This document shows positions 17,160 through 26,686 of a DNA stretch of 64,000 bases, piece by piece. Both the position numbers and the translations under genes were made by a program. The notes beneath the pieces are model-generated. The model was not told the origin of the DNA. It did no database searches and worked only from the letters and a program-made list of their open reading frames with translations. Each line of letters starts with the position of its first letter. Position 1 is the first letter of the stretch. Origin of the DNA: JABDLO01 sp041749255 (GTDB lineage Bacteria; Bacteroidota; Bacteroidia; Chitinophagales; Saprospiraceae); assembly GCA_041749255.1 (NCBI GenBank), contig JBGTBR010000087.1, forward strand, positions 1 through 64,000. The letters run 5' to 3'.

Positions 17160-20111
17160 TTAAATTGTTTCTTCCAATGCAGATTTCCAAATTATAAATC
17201 CTTTATTGTTATCTGAATAATCGTGTATAATTCTAGTAAAATTTTCCGGTCTGTTTTCTAAAAATGACATTCTTCCTTTTTCTTTAATAATGCTAAGTTG
17301 GTTGTCAATTTGTTTTACTTCTTCAATTAGAGATACTTTGTTTTTAGAGGTATGCCAAATATAAGTAGCTTCTTCTGTGTCCAACGTTTCCAATACAATA
17401 AAATAACAATTCTTCCCACCAAGTAAAAAAACAAAAGAAAATGGATTGAGTACAAAACGAATTTTCATTATCAGATTTTCGTGTCTGTCTGCCAAATATT
17501 GAATTTGTTGCGAATGTTTGTATTGCTTGTTTTTGAGGATCTCATTCAACATCTCTTCTGCATTAGAATAAATTTTCTCATGCTCTTGTAATTCATCAGA
17601 AGTCAGGATGTTTTGTTTTCTTGGACTGAATTGCTTGAGTATTCCTTTGTTAAAAAATTGAAATTTTACACCCTCAATCACCTCTTTGTTAATACGGTCT
17701 ATATCTGATGATAATGCTAATTGAGAAACCAATTTTCCGTTTTCAAACTCAGCAAACAATTCAATTGAAATAGTCTTTGTTTTTAGTGTTTTGATGAAAT
17801 AGGGTTTTAACACTTCAAATTCAGGTCGTATTTCAATGTTTTCAACTTGGAATTCAAGTTCGGTGTTCATCTCTGTTATAGGGAATTTGAATACCACACT
17901 TCCGTAATGAAACTCCAATTCTTCAATTAGAATTTTGATTTTCTTTTCTATTTTGATAACGGAATTAGGAGTTTTAATATATTCTTTTGGTTCATCAAAC
18001 AAAGTTGCTTGTCTGTCAATTTTCCGATAATATGTATTTCGCTTTAGGAAAAGTTTGTTGAGATAATCAATCATATAATCCCGATAATCGTAAATAGTGG
18101 GGTTGATTTCCGAGCGTTGTACTCTGCCGATATATTGGATTAGTTTGCCTTCAAAAGAAAAGGGATAGACTAAAAACATACAATTGATGTTGTGCAAGTC
18201 TGTTCCTTCGCCAAAAAACTGTCCTGTTGTTATTAAAACCTGAAAATTACCTTCTTGTAAAATTTTCCATTTAGCTTTTCTGGAGGTTTCTGAATCTTCT
18301 CCGCTCAGGGTGATGACTTCATACAATTGTTTCAAAAACAAATACAGTGTATCAATATGTTCTTTTCGTTCGGTTATGATAACCGCTTTTTTACCTTGAT
18401 TCAATTCAGTTTTTACATCTTCCAATATTAGTTTATTACGGGCAGTATCATGAACCAAAATTTTTGATAAAGATTCAAAATTGTCTGTTTTAGAGTTGTA
18501 AGGAACATCTAATTCTGTAATTCGAATAATGATTTTTGCCTGTTTATAATTTTCAATTTCATTGGGTTGAATACTGGCAATAATTTCACCCAAATGTGTG
18601 AAAATCATTTTACCATCATTGTATTTCCTGAATGGTGTTGCGGTTAATCCATACAAGTAATAAGTCTCTAATTTCTCAATTGTATTTCTGAATGTTTCAG
18701 CAGGAATATGATGACACTCATCAACTATAATTATTCCAAATTGATTTTTAAGATTATCTATTTGCTTTGGTAAACTTTGAATAGTTGCAACAGTAATTTG
18801 ATTGCCTATTTTTGCTTTTCCTTGTCCGATTACCCCAATATCTTTTTTCGGAATACTCAAAAATTCTTCAATTCGTTCTGTCCATTGCTCCATTAGATGT
18901 TTTCGGTGAACTATAATAAGAGCAGGCTGTCCTTTATCAGCGATTATTTTTAAGCCAATTATCGTTTTTCCTGAACCTGGCGGCGCCACAATTACACCGT
19001 AATCTTTTTTAGAAACTGTCTCAAGCACTCCTTTTTGATGATTTCGCAAAGATGCATTAAACGCCAATGTAATGAACGGCAATAGTTTTCTTCCATCAAC
19101 AAACTCAAATTCCAATTGTGTTTCCTTGCAAAAACGTAACAGCTTTCCAATAAATCCTCTTGGAATAATAACATCATTTTCTGTTTCTTCAACTAAATTA
19201 AAATATCGTGCTGTTTTAAATGTATTTCTTCCTGATTTCTTCTTGATGAAAAACTCAGAATTGGAAAAATTCAATTCCTCTTTCAGAAAATGAATAAGTG
19301 CTGGGGTTAATCCAATCCTGTTTATTCTTACATTATTGTTTAAATCAAAACTTAGTTTTCCATTTGTAGGTACTGGTTTTATTGATTTAAGATCTCCTTT
19401 ATACAGTTCGTCTAAATAATATGGCGAAACTTTTTTAATATTTTTCAGAAAATTCCATTGGTCAGTAAAAGGTTTAAAGGATTCTGGATTAATGAAACAA
19501 CTATTTCCTTTTTCAAAAGTTGGCTTAAAGAGTGGCAAAGCAATCAGGTTTCCTAAGCCTTTACCTGAAAGGAAATCCTGATTGGGAAATACTCTGTCAA
19601 AACTTGATGTTTTATCAAATAAAGAGAATGTTCCTGACTGTTCTAAAATTGATAAGAATATTTTCCTGCTTCTTATTGCAGGATATGGTTTGTCAAAAAA
19701 TATCCAAACGTGTCCGCCATTGCCGGAGCGAGAACGCTCGAGGTAGGCAGGAATTTCTTTTTCATTACAGGCGTTTAGAAATGTAATTGCTTCTTTTTGC
19801 CAGTTGGTCTTATCAAAATCCGCAACCAAGAACCAGGAAGTATTATCTTGTAATAAGGGATAGATCCCGATTTGTTGAGCTCCTTCCAAATGCTTTAGAA
19901 TTTGCTCTTCAGTAAGTTTCTGATAAGACTTTTCGGTAAAATTTTGAAATGTACCACCATTCATTTTATGTGCCCGAAGTCTGTATGGATCATAAAAATA
20001 GACTGGCATATAACCAGAATTGTTCCCTTTCTCCCAACGAACAGCAAATACATCTTCTCGTCCTATGAAGAGGGAGCGGAAAAGGTTTGTATTTTCAGGA
20101 CTGAATTTCAC
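17160..20111 (-). CDS. Archaeo-eukaryotic primase - SF2 helicase fusion (TOTE conflict type)
   Basis: A 983-residue fusion. Residues about 15-235 form a primase-polymerase-like domain with the metal-binding DxD at Asp98/Asp100 (LVADFDKTN) and a GGHVWIF motif (His134). This matches the primase domain named for TOTE conflict systems. Residues about 355-690 form a superfamily 2 helicase: Walker A APPGSGKT (376-383), DECH (464-467), TATPF (490-494) and motif VI QYIGRVQRSE. The last 280 residues match nothing I know. It is probably a defence or DNA-repair enzyme. No second nuclease (HKD pattern) is visible in it or next to it. Confidence 0.85.
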   Translation of the reverse strand: MKFSPENTNLFRSLFIGREDVFAVRWEKGNNSGYMPVYFYDPYRLRAHKMNGGTFQNFTEKSYQKLTEEQILKHLEGAQQIGIYPLLQDNTSWFLVADFDKTNWQKEAITFLNACNEKEIPAYLERSRSGNGGHVWIFFDKPYPAIRSRKIFLSILEQSGTFSLFDKTSSFDRVFPNQDFLSGKGLGNLIALPLFKPTFEKGNSCFINPESFKPFTDQWNFLKNIKKVSPYYLDELYKGDLKSIKPVPTNGKLSFDLNNNVRINRIGLTPALIHFLKEELNFSNSEFFIKKKSGRNTFKTARYFNLVEETENDVIIPRGFIGKLLRFCKETQLEFEFVDGRKLLPFITLAFNASLRNHQKGVLETVSKKDYGVIVAPPGSGKTIIGLKIIADKGQPALIIVHRKHLMEQWTERIEEFLSIPKKDIGVIGQGKAKIGNQITVATIQSLPKQIDNLKNQFGIIIVDECHHIPAETFRNTIEKLETYYLYGLTATPFRKYNDGKMIFTHLGEIIASIQPNEIENYKQAKIIIRITELDVPYNSKTDNFESLSKILVHDTARNKLILEDVKTELNQGKKAVIITERKEHIDTLYLFLKQLYEVITLSGEDSETSRKAKWKILQEGNFQVLITTGQFFGEGTDLHNINCMFLVYPFSFEGKLIQYIGRVQRSEINPTIYDYRDYMIDYLNKLFLKRNTYYRKIDRQATLFDEPKEYIKTPNSVIKIEKKIKILIEELEFHYGSVVFKFPITEMNTELEFQVENIEIRPEFEVLKPYFIKTLKTKTISIELFAEFENGKLVSQLALSSDIDRINKEVIEGVKFQFFNKGILKQFSPRKQNILTSDELQEHEKIYSNAEEMLNEILKNKQYKHSQQIQYLADRHENLIMKIRFVLNPFSFVFLLGGKNCYFIVLETLDTEEATYIWHTSKNKVSLIEEVKQIDNQLSIIKEKGRMSFLENRPENFTRIIHDYSDNNKGFIIWKSALEETI

Positions 20112-20141
20112 TTATTACAAATTTACCCCTAGTCTTCAAAT

Positions 20142-20442
20142 TCACGTTTGTTCCATTGGATTTTTTCTTATTTCATTAATGTTTGCTAATATTTTCTGCA
20201 AAGTCATCTTGAATGCAGTTTTATCCACTTTTTCTCCATAGAAAATATCATCAATTAAAAAGAACATAGCATCTTCTTCAAGCCAATCTTTTAATTAACG
20301 ACACAGCTTTACTTAAATAATCGTCATCATTTTTACATTAAGATGCTAACATCCCAAATTGCAAAGTTAAATCGTGATTAAAATTCTCAGGTTCTATAAT
20401 AACCCCATAATAGGTTGGTATTGATAAATCGTCAGTGTCCAT
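20142..20442 (-). pseudogene. Decayed small conserved gene next to the primase-helicase
   Basis: Starting at the ATG complement at 20442, the frame reads MDTDDLSIPTYYGVIIEPEN, then FNHDLTLQFGMLAS, a TAA stop, then CKNDDDYLSKAVSLIK. After a one-base shift in an AAAA run it continues DWLEEDAMFFLIDDIFYG and ends near NEIRKNPMEQT. A single nonsense change and a single frameshift over about 100 codons mark it as a recent pseudogene of a small soluble family I recall only as hypothetical. It lies just upstream of the primase-helicase on the same strand and may once have been its partner. Confidence 0.65.
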
Positions 20443-20625
20443 ATATTTTAAAAAAACTTAGTATCGGAAAATGTCTGTCGTTTTCAGAATGATCTTTAAT
20501 CAGTTTGCTGTGTTTAATTAAAGTCCTTATTTTTCTTTTTCATCTTACACTTCACTTTATCTTTTAATGCACGATCATTCGTAAGAAGAGAAAAAATGTT
20601 TATGAACCAGGTGTAGTTCTTATTT

Positions 20626-21123
20626 TCATTTCTTCGCTTTTCTTATCAGGTTCAATGCCCAGTCATAGTGACTGGACGTTGCAGAAACAAAGTAGGCACC
20701 AAGTGAAGTGGTTCCTGTCCATTTGTATCTTTTCTTTTCAAATAGTTCTTCATCAGAATGGCTTTCGATTATTTCTCTGACTTGTTGAAAACTCGTTTTG
20801 AAACTTTCTTTTGCTTTATCAAGGCTTGTTTGTTTGTATTTTTCCCAAATCCATTTGTTGAGTTCAGGTGTAGTTTTCCAAGTGTATCCTTTGGCAGGCA
20901 TTTCGGGCTTTGCTCCTGCCATACCTGTTGCATACCAATCCAACATCATTAAATGCCAATGATGCAGATGCATTAATACATCCCTAATATTCCGATTCAT
21001 TGTCCCCTGCGGAAATTCTTTGTTCTGTTCATTAACATCCATGCCTCTGATGAAGTCAATCAGTTTGTTGAAGTTTTGCTTGCTCAGGCTAAGCAATTCC
21101 GATTTAGTTTTTGGTCTCGCCAT
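20626..21123 (-). CDS. ClbS/DfsB family four-helix bundle protein
   Basis: 165 residues with the family pattern: KTKSELLSLSKQNFNKLIDFI, then DVLMHLHHWHLMMLDWYATG, then PAKGYTWKTTPELN and a C-terminal SSHYDWALNLIRKAKK. ClbS protects against the genotoxin colibactin by hydrolysing its cyclopropane warhead; most other members of this DinB-like superfamily (formerly DUF1706) have no known substrate. Nothing nearby suggests a toxin pathway. It is monocistronic on the minus strand. Confidence 0.88.
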   Translation of the reverse strand: MARPKTKSELLSLSKQNFNKLIDFIRGMDVNEQNKEFPQGTMNRNIRDVLMHLHHWHLMMLDWYATGMAGAKPEMPAKGYTWKTTPELNKWIWEKYKQTSLDKAKESFKTSFQQVREIIESHSDEELFEKKRYKWTGTTSLGAYFVSATSSHYDWALNLIRKAKK

Positions 21124-21263
21124 ATTGTATATTTATATCAATCCTGTTTTAGCATTTTAGGCCATTTCTTTCATCGTAAATTATAATCTTACACTGTTTT
21201 TTGAAAGTCTATTTCCCAATTAATTAAATTTATTATAGAAGCTCCGATAATCCATCAAACCCA

Positions 21264-22130
21264 TTATTTTGTCAATTGTGTTTTGTTGTCCTTTACAAAT
21301 TGATCAAATGTGGTTGGCTGCCTTTTTGAAATTTTTGCAACCCAATCTGTTATTTCAGGTTCTTGTTGAAATCTCGGAAAATAATGAAGCATTATCATCA
21401 CAAGTATCATAATTACCGGTGTTTTCTCTTTTCTTTTTGTCAAAAAGAAGCTGATAAGATTAGGGGATTTATATTGAATGGCTGTGCCTAAAATGTCACT
21501 TAAAATTCCTGCCATTTCCAAAAATGTCAACTTTTCCTTACAAGTTAGTTCATACGATTTATTTATATGCTGCGATGGGTTTGTCAAAATGATTGCCGAG
21601 ACTATACCAATGTCACGTATGTCAATCAAGGTAAATTTTGATTTACCAGCGGGCAAATAAATCCGTTTTTTATTAACCAAATCGTTACGCAGGGTGGTAG
21701 TAAAATTTTGCATAAAATAAGCGGGTCGTATGAATGTGTATGGTATTTTGCTTTCAACAATCAGCTTTTCAATTTTATGGTGGGGTATAATTTTACTTTT
21801 CTCAACGCCCTGAACCGATAAGAAAACAATATGTTTGACACCTTTTACTTTACAAGATTCAATGATAGGTTTAAAGTATCTCTCTACTTCTGAAATTTGC
21901 GGTGGTCTCAATAAAAAAAGGACATCGCATCCGTCCAGAGCGGTATTATACGTCGTAAAATCGGTAAAGTCAAATAGTGAAAACTGTACGTTGTAGTTGG
22001 ATAATTTTCTGTCTTCGTTTGGGTACCTGACGCCAGCATAAATGTCGAGTTGATGGTCAAAGTTTTGTAAAGACTTTATCACTTCTGTCCCTACATTACC
22101 AGTCGCTCCTGTAATTAGAACTTTTGTCAT
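21264..22130 (-). CDS. NmrA-like NAD(P)-binding protein
   Basis: A 288-residue Rossmann-fold protein of the atypical short-chain dehydrogenase group. The dinucleotide-binding motif is at the N-terminus (VLITGATGNVGTEVIKSL, GxxGxxG). A segment HIVFLSVQGVEKSKIIPHHKIEKLIVESKIPYTFIRPAYFMQN matches NmrA/NAD(P)H-binding proteins such as quinone or redox sensors. A catalytic Tyr-x-x-x-Lys is not evident, as is usual in this group. The substrate is unknown. A distant relative is encoded at 41670-42614. Confidence 0.85.
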   Translation of the reverse strand: MTKVLITGATGNVGTEVIKSLQNFDHQLDIYAGVRYPNEDRKLSNYNVQFSLFDFTDFTTYNTALDGCDVLFLLRPPQISEVERYFKPIIESCKVKGVKHIVFLSVQGVEKSKIIPHHKIEKLIVESKIPYTFIRPAYFMQNFTTTLRNDLVNKKRIYLPAGKSKFTLIDIRDIGIVSAIILTNPSQHINKSYELTCKEKLTFLEMAGILSDILGTAIQYKSPNLISFFLTKRKEKTPVIMILVMIMLHYFPRFQQEPEITDWVAKISKRQPTTFDQFVKDNKTQLTK

Positions 22131-22187
22131 TATTTATGAAAAGTATTTGTCATCGAATTACCCTTTAACTGGGAGACTGGTAAATGA

Positions 22188-23390
22188 TTAATTTTTGTCA
22201 AGATATTCTAATATTTCTTTTTTGCTTTCTTCACTTAAATGCGTGCTCACTATTGCTTTATCACGCAGAATTTTTTTATAATAGTCTATTTTCTCATTGT
22301 CGTATAGGGCTTTATAGAATCCAATCAATTCAACATAAAAATCCAGGTAATCAGGAAAGTAGCTTAACCCAAATTCAATGCACTTTATGGCAGTTTCGAA
22401 ATCTTCTTTTTGATAGGCAAAATAAGATGAGAGTGAATAAATATGAGTTAAATTTGGGTTTAATTTCACACCTGTTTTACTGCTTGCTTTTTCTAAATCA
22501 GACTGAAATAAATCAACAGGATTTTCAATATTTCCTGATTTCAATTTATCGTGAAACCATTTGTCTAAAATAGAATTGTATTCTGAAAATACATTTATTA
22601 ATATGCGTGGTATTGATATCCAATAATTGGACATGTGATTGGCATTCCGACTCTCTTCAAAAGTGATTTTTATATTTTCAGAAACGGTTTTGTTTGCAAG
22701 TAAACTATCAAGTTTTCTATATTGCGATAAATAAGAGCTCTCTTCCAGTGTAGTACCGGCAGTATAGAAATAATAAAATTTGTTGGGGAAATTATCAGGA
22801 TCTGTTAAAAATGAGTAGAAGGAATTGATTGATACAGAATGTTCTGTAAAGAAACCACTTAGTGAAATCGCAAGGTTGATTTCATTTGATCTGTGGTATG
22901 CAAGGTAATTTACAAGGAAAGCTGTCCTGGAATGTCCTATTAAAGAGATGAAGTCATTTCCTTTATATTCATATTGCAGTTGTGGAATAAGTTCAGAAAA
23001 CAGAAATTGATGCATTCGTTCAATTCCTGATAACGAATCAGATCCTGATTTTTGAGTTGAAGTAAAGTAAAATCTGTTTTGTATGTTGAATGGTATCCCT
23101 ATAATTATGGTTTCAGGAATTTGAGTTTCACTTGTAAGTAGGTCGAAGGAATTGATTATGTGTGGATAAGTTCGTTCATGCTGGCTGTCAAAAATTATAG
23201 TGATGGGATATTTGGTATTGCTTGCTGAAAAAGGGTGCGTTTCTGGTAAATGCAGATTCAAACGAATGGTTTCTCGCAGATATTCAGAAGAAAGAACAAG
23301 ACTATCATTAGAATAAAGGCTGTATGGTTGTCCATAGCTACTGCTTGAGAACAATAAAATAATGGCAATGATGAATTTAAACGACCCCAT
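22188..23390 (-). CDS. Secreted alpha/beta hydrolase (putative esterase) with TPR-like tail
   Basis: 400 residues. A signal peptide (MGSFKFIIAIILLFSSSSYG) is followed by an esterase-D-like hydrolase domain to about residue 270. The nucleophile motif is GHSRT (around 152-156) in NDFISLIGHSRTAFLVNYLA; a C-terminal His occurs in the ESRNANHMSNYW segment. The last 100 residues contain helical repeats (YFAYQKEDFETAIKCIEFGLSYFPDYLDFYVELIGFYKAL), like TPRs. It probably hydrolyses an ester outside the cytoplasmic membrane, possibly a siderophore ester given its resemblance to Fes/IroE-type esterases, but the substrate is not determined. Confidence 0.82.
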   Translation of the reverse strand: MGSFKFIIAIILLFSSSSYGQPYSLYSNDSLVLSSEYLRETIRLNLHLPETHPFSASNTKYPITIIFDSQHERTYPHIINSFDLLTSETQIPETIIIGIPFNIQNRFYFTSTQKSGSDSLSGIERMHQFLFSELIPQLQYEYKGNDFISLIGHSRTAFLVNYLAYHRSNEINLAISLSGFFTEHSVSINSFYSFLTDPDNFPNKFYYFYTAGTTLEESSYLSQYRKLDSLLANKTVSENIKITFEESRNANHMSNYWISIPRILINVFSEYNSILDKWFHDKLKSGNIENPVDLFQSDLEKASSKTGVKLNPNLTHIYSLSSYFAYQKEDFETAIKCIEFGLSYFPDYLDFYVELIGFYKALYDNEKIDYYKKILRDKAIVSTHLSEESKKEILEYLDKN

Positions 23391-23670
23391 GGTATTTTAT
23401 TAGAATTTTAATGGATTTGGATGCATTAATAAAGAAAAACGTATATACTAATATTTTCCATTTTTTATCAAAAGATTTTAACGAATTTAGTTAAATATGA
23501 GATATGGCTCCACCCCATGGAGTATTTGAAATTACCATACTTAATACAGTAGTAAACCAGTACAAAGCGAAACATAACCATGATACAGGCTTAAAAATAC
23601 ATTTTGTAAATCACAAAATATCAGTAGATTGCGTAGATTTATTGATTTCTTTTTTCAATTTTTATAGCGG

Positions 23671-25077
23671 TTACTTTCCAATACAAAACCTGCTAAAGAT
23701 AGAATCCAGCAGGTCTTCAGATGATATTTGCCCTGTGATCTCACCAAGATAATGAAGTGCCTGCCTGATGTCCATAGCAATGAAGTCGCCGGTAGTGCCG
23801 TTTTCCAGTCCTTCCAGCACGGCGGTAAGAGATTGGTGGGTTTTGTACAATGCGTCGAAATGCCTGCTATTGCTGACGATCGTACCATCTAAGTGCTGCG
23901 GGTTAATTATTACCGTATCGTAGAGCAAGTTTTTTAATGCCTCTATATTCATTAAATTTTTTACCGAAGCGGTGATGAGGTTGCCCTGGTGGATTGAAGG
24001 TTCTTTGTAATAACTTTCTGGCCGGGTATAGGGATTCAGATCCATTTTATTGGCGACGAAAATGATTTTACTGCCCGATGTCAATACTGAACTGGCCTCC
24101 AAAAATCGCTCAGCATCTTCCCATAATTGTTGCGGAGAGGTCTCGACCACGTCAAACATATAGATGACGACTGTGGCTTTGCTGATTTTTTCCATTGTTT
24201 TGTCTACCCCAAGCTTTTCAATAGAATCCTGTGCTTCCCGGATACCGGCGGTATCGATCAATCGGAATTGTATTCCCCTGATGTTGAGATTTTCCTCTAT
24301 GGTATCCCGTGTAGTACCGGCTATTTCACTGACGATGGCTCTATCTTCATTGAGCAAGGCATTGAGTAATGTAGATTTTCCTGCGTTGGGTCTACCCGCA
24401 ATTACCGTGGCTACTCCGGCTTTGATCACATTGCCGAGTTGGAAAGATTCCATAAGCCTTTCTACCACTGAATGAATGCGGTGGACGAGATCTGCCAGCT
24501 TTTTTCGGTCCGCAAATTCCACATCCTCCTCGCTGAAGTCGAGTTCCAGCTCTATCAATGCGGCAAAATCAATCAATTCCTGCCTTAAGGCTTTTATTTC
24601 ATCAGAAAACATGCCTTTCATCTGCCGTATTGCCAGTTCGTGGCTACCCGCTGAATCGGATTCAATGAGATCTGCTACTGCCTCCGCCTGGCTTAAATCC
24701 ATGCGACCATTGAGAAATGCCCTTAACGTAAACTCTCCCTTTTCGGCCGGACGCGCTCCATCGCGTGAAAAAAGGGATAGAATTTGCTGTACAATGTAAG
24801 GTGAACCATGGCAACTGATCTCCACAATATCTTCCATAGTGTAGGAATGGGGTTTGCGAAATACCGATACCAGACATTCATCCAATATCCGGTTTTTTTC
24901 ATCTGTTATTTTACCAAAATGGACCGTATGACTTTTTACTTTTTCGAGGTTTTTACCCTCGAAGCGTTTATTGACCATGGGTATGGCCTTATCTCCGGAC
25001 AACCTCACCACAGCAATGGCGCTGTGGCCGGGTGGGGTAGATGGAGCAATGATGGTGTTGGACAGATCTTTTAACAT
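23671..25077 (-). CDS. mnmE: tRNA modification GTPase MnmE
   Basis: A 468-residue GTPase that, with MnmG, installs the 5-carboxymethylaminomethyl group on wobble U34 of certain tRNAs. The N-terminal folate-binding domain (1-120; FTLRAFLNGRMDLSQAEAVADLI) is followed by a helical domain with an inserted G domain: G1 GRPNAGKST, G2 GTTRDT, G3 DTAGI, G4 NKMD. The C-terminal FCIGK cysteine is intact. Length is normal. It lies 63 bases downstream of tsaC on the same strand, another tRNA-modification gene, so co-transcription is likely. The MnmG gene is not in the window. Confidence 0.97.
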   Translation of the reverse strand: MLKDLSNTIIAPSTPPGHSAIAVVRLSGDKAIPMVNKRFEGKNLEKVKSHTVHFGKITDEKNRILDECLVSVFRKPHSYTMEDIVEISCHGSPYIVQQILSLFSRDGARPAEKGEFTLRAFLNGRMDLSQAEAVADLIESDSAGSHELAIRQMKGMFSDEIKALRQELIDFAALIELELDFSEEDVEFADRKKLADLVHRIHSVVERLMESFQLGNVIKAGVATVIAGRPNAGKSTLLNALLNEDRAIVSEIAGTTRDTIEENLNIRGIQFRLIDTAGIREAQDSIEKLGVDKTMEKISKATVVIYMFDVVETSPQQLWEDAERFLEASSVLTSGSKIIFVANKMDLNPYTRPESYYKEPSIHQGNLITASVKNLMNIEALKNLLYDTVIINPQHLDGTIVSNSRHFDALYKTHQSLTAVLEGLENGTTGDFIAMDIRQALHYLGEITGQISSEDLLDSIFSRFCIGK

Positions 25078-25140
25078 ATATGATTCAGTTGGCTATATTT
25101 TAAACGGGAAATACTCCTTTAAAAGCCATGGTGTTTTATT

Positions 25141-26097
25141 TTAAATTGAAGCTCGTCTTAATTTGTCATTGATGGCTTTCCCCAGTCCATAATCGGGAAC
25201 CAGTTCAACAGCTATGACATCGAATCCGGTTTTATCCAGTTTTCTCATACAGGTAAATAAATTTCTGGCAGCTTCCCGCAAATCTCCCGATTCACTTAAG
25301 ATAAACTGGTTATTCGCTGGTACCGATTCTACCGTTTTTTGAAATCCTAAATAACCTATTCTTTCCGGAGAATATTCGTTCAAGAGCATATAGGGAGGGG
25401 TTATCCTTAACGGTGTTGCAGGGGAGTAGTGACTTTTCAGCATACCGGGTGCAGCAGGATTGTTTTCTGACTCATCCATTACTTCTACTGTACCGCATAG
25501 TTCTTCCAGTTCCTCTATACTCACACCTCCTTTCCTCAACACGATCAAACTCCCATCCCTATAATCGACAATGGTGCTTTCTACACCTACTGTACAAGGA
25601 CCACCATCGAGAATATACGGGATTTTATCTCCCAGCTGATCGGCGACATGTCCGGGCGTAGTAGGACTTATATATCCAAAGGGATTGGCACTGGGTGCTG
25701 CCAATGGAAAAGGTAAATTTTTCAACAATTGCAAGGTGAGCGGGTGATTGGGAATGCGCACCGCCACTTTATCTGATCCGGCGGTAAGAATATCGGGTAC
25801 AAGTTGACTTTTTTTACATAAAAGTGTCAATGGCCCCGGCATCCATTTATCAGCCAGTTTTTTATACACATCTGGAAAATCCCCGATATATGGCAAGGTT
25901 GCTTCCAAACTTTGCGTATGCATAATCATGGGATCAAAAAATGGGCGGTTTTTCACTTGAAAAATCATAGATACTACCCTGGAATCAGTTGCATTTCCCG
26001 CCAATCCATATACTGTTTCTGTAGGTATGGCCACCAATTCTCCTTCTTGTAGCAATGCAGCCGCTTTGTTAATATCCGTGCCTATGATCGCTTTCAT
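25141..26097 (-). CDS. tsaC: Threonylcarbamoyl-AMP synthase (Sua5 type)
   Basis: Makes threonylcarbamoyl-AMP from threonine, bicarbonate and ATP, the first step of the t6A37 tRNA modification. The YrdC/TsaC domain (about 1-200) has LVAIPTETVYGLAGNATD and, further in, PLAAPSANPFGYISPT and LDGGPCTVGVESTIVDY. Unlike short TsaC, this 318-residue protein has the Sua5 linker (GMLKSHYSPATPL at about 227-239) and a C-terminal Sua5 domain. It is therefore the longer Sua5/TsaC2 form. It is likely co-transcribed with mnmE downstream. Confidence 0.95.
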   Translation of the reverse strand: MKAIIGTDINKAAALLQEGELVAIPTETVYGLAGNATDSRVVSMIFQVKNRPFFDPMIMHTQSLEATLPYIGDFPDVYKKLADKWMPGPLTLLCKKSQLVPDILTAGSDKVAVRIPNHPLTLQLLKNLPFPLAAPSANPFGYISPTTPGHVADQLGDKIPYILDGGPCTVGVESTIVDYRDGSLIVLRKGGVSIEELEELCGTVEVMDESENNPAAPGMLKSHYSPATPLRITPPYMLLNEYSPERIGYLGFQKTVESVPANNQFILSESGDLREAARNLFTCMRKLDKTGFDVIAVELVPDYGLGKAINDKLRRASI

Positions 26098-26226
26098 AAC
26101 TTTAAATGAACTGCAAAGTTACAAAAGTCACCACTATGGCTGTCCAAATTAGGGCTTGTAATTTTTAATACAGTAATTGCACACAGATTACTGTAGAATC
26201 ATTTCTATCAAACTATAATAGAAAAG

Positions 26227-26559
26227 TTAAATTGGCAATACCGTCCTAAAAACAAGATTGGCCAGCGATACCACTAATGCCAAAGCCAATGCCCACCAAA
26301 AATTTCTGACACTGAATCCTGTAAGGAAGAAATCAGCTACCTTGATAATAATCGCATCCAGGATAAGGGTAAAAATTCCTAAACCCAGTAAACCCAATGT
26401 CAAAGTTTTCAATAGAAATCCAAGAGTGATATTCAAAATGGCAACGACAAGAGCAACGACGATGGCTTTTACAAAACTCCTGATATCAACACCATCCAAT
26501 AAGCGAGCTCCGATATAAAACGCTACGGCGTTCAACAATAAGACTAAAATCCAATTCAT
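26227..26559 (-). CDS. Phage holin family-4-like small membrane protein
   Basis: 110 residues with about four hydrophobic segments (LLLNAVAFYIGARLLDGVDI, FVKAIVVALVVAILNITLGF). It matches the family annotated as phage holin 4_2 (DUF-type), which in Bacteroidota are ordinary chromosomal genes, not phage lysis genes. No prophage genes surround it. Its function is unknown. Confidence 0.82.
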   Translation of the reverse strand: MNWILVLLLNAVAFYIGARLLDGVDIRSFVKAIVVALVVAILNITLGFLLKTLTLGLLGLGIFTLILDAIIIKVADFFLTGFSVRNFWWALALALVVSLANLVFRTVLPI

Positions 26560-26686
26560 AGTATTACATTTTGTTGTGAAATATAAATATAAGTAATGTC
26601 ATTCAAACATTTGTATTACATTCTAAAAATTATTGCGATGCTTTCATTCATTGCGTAAGAAGAGAAATATATCCCTTACTCAAGAC

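Noticed and set aside
23504..23752. 82-codon plus-strand frame near the end of mnmE
   Set aside because: It overlaps the mnmE 3' end on the other strand and has no recognisable family.
26227..26559. Possible prophage, from the holin-like annotation
   Set aside because: No phage genes nearby; this family is usually chromosomal in Bacteroidota.
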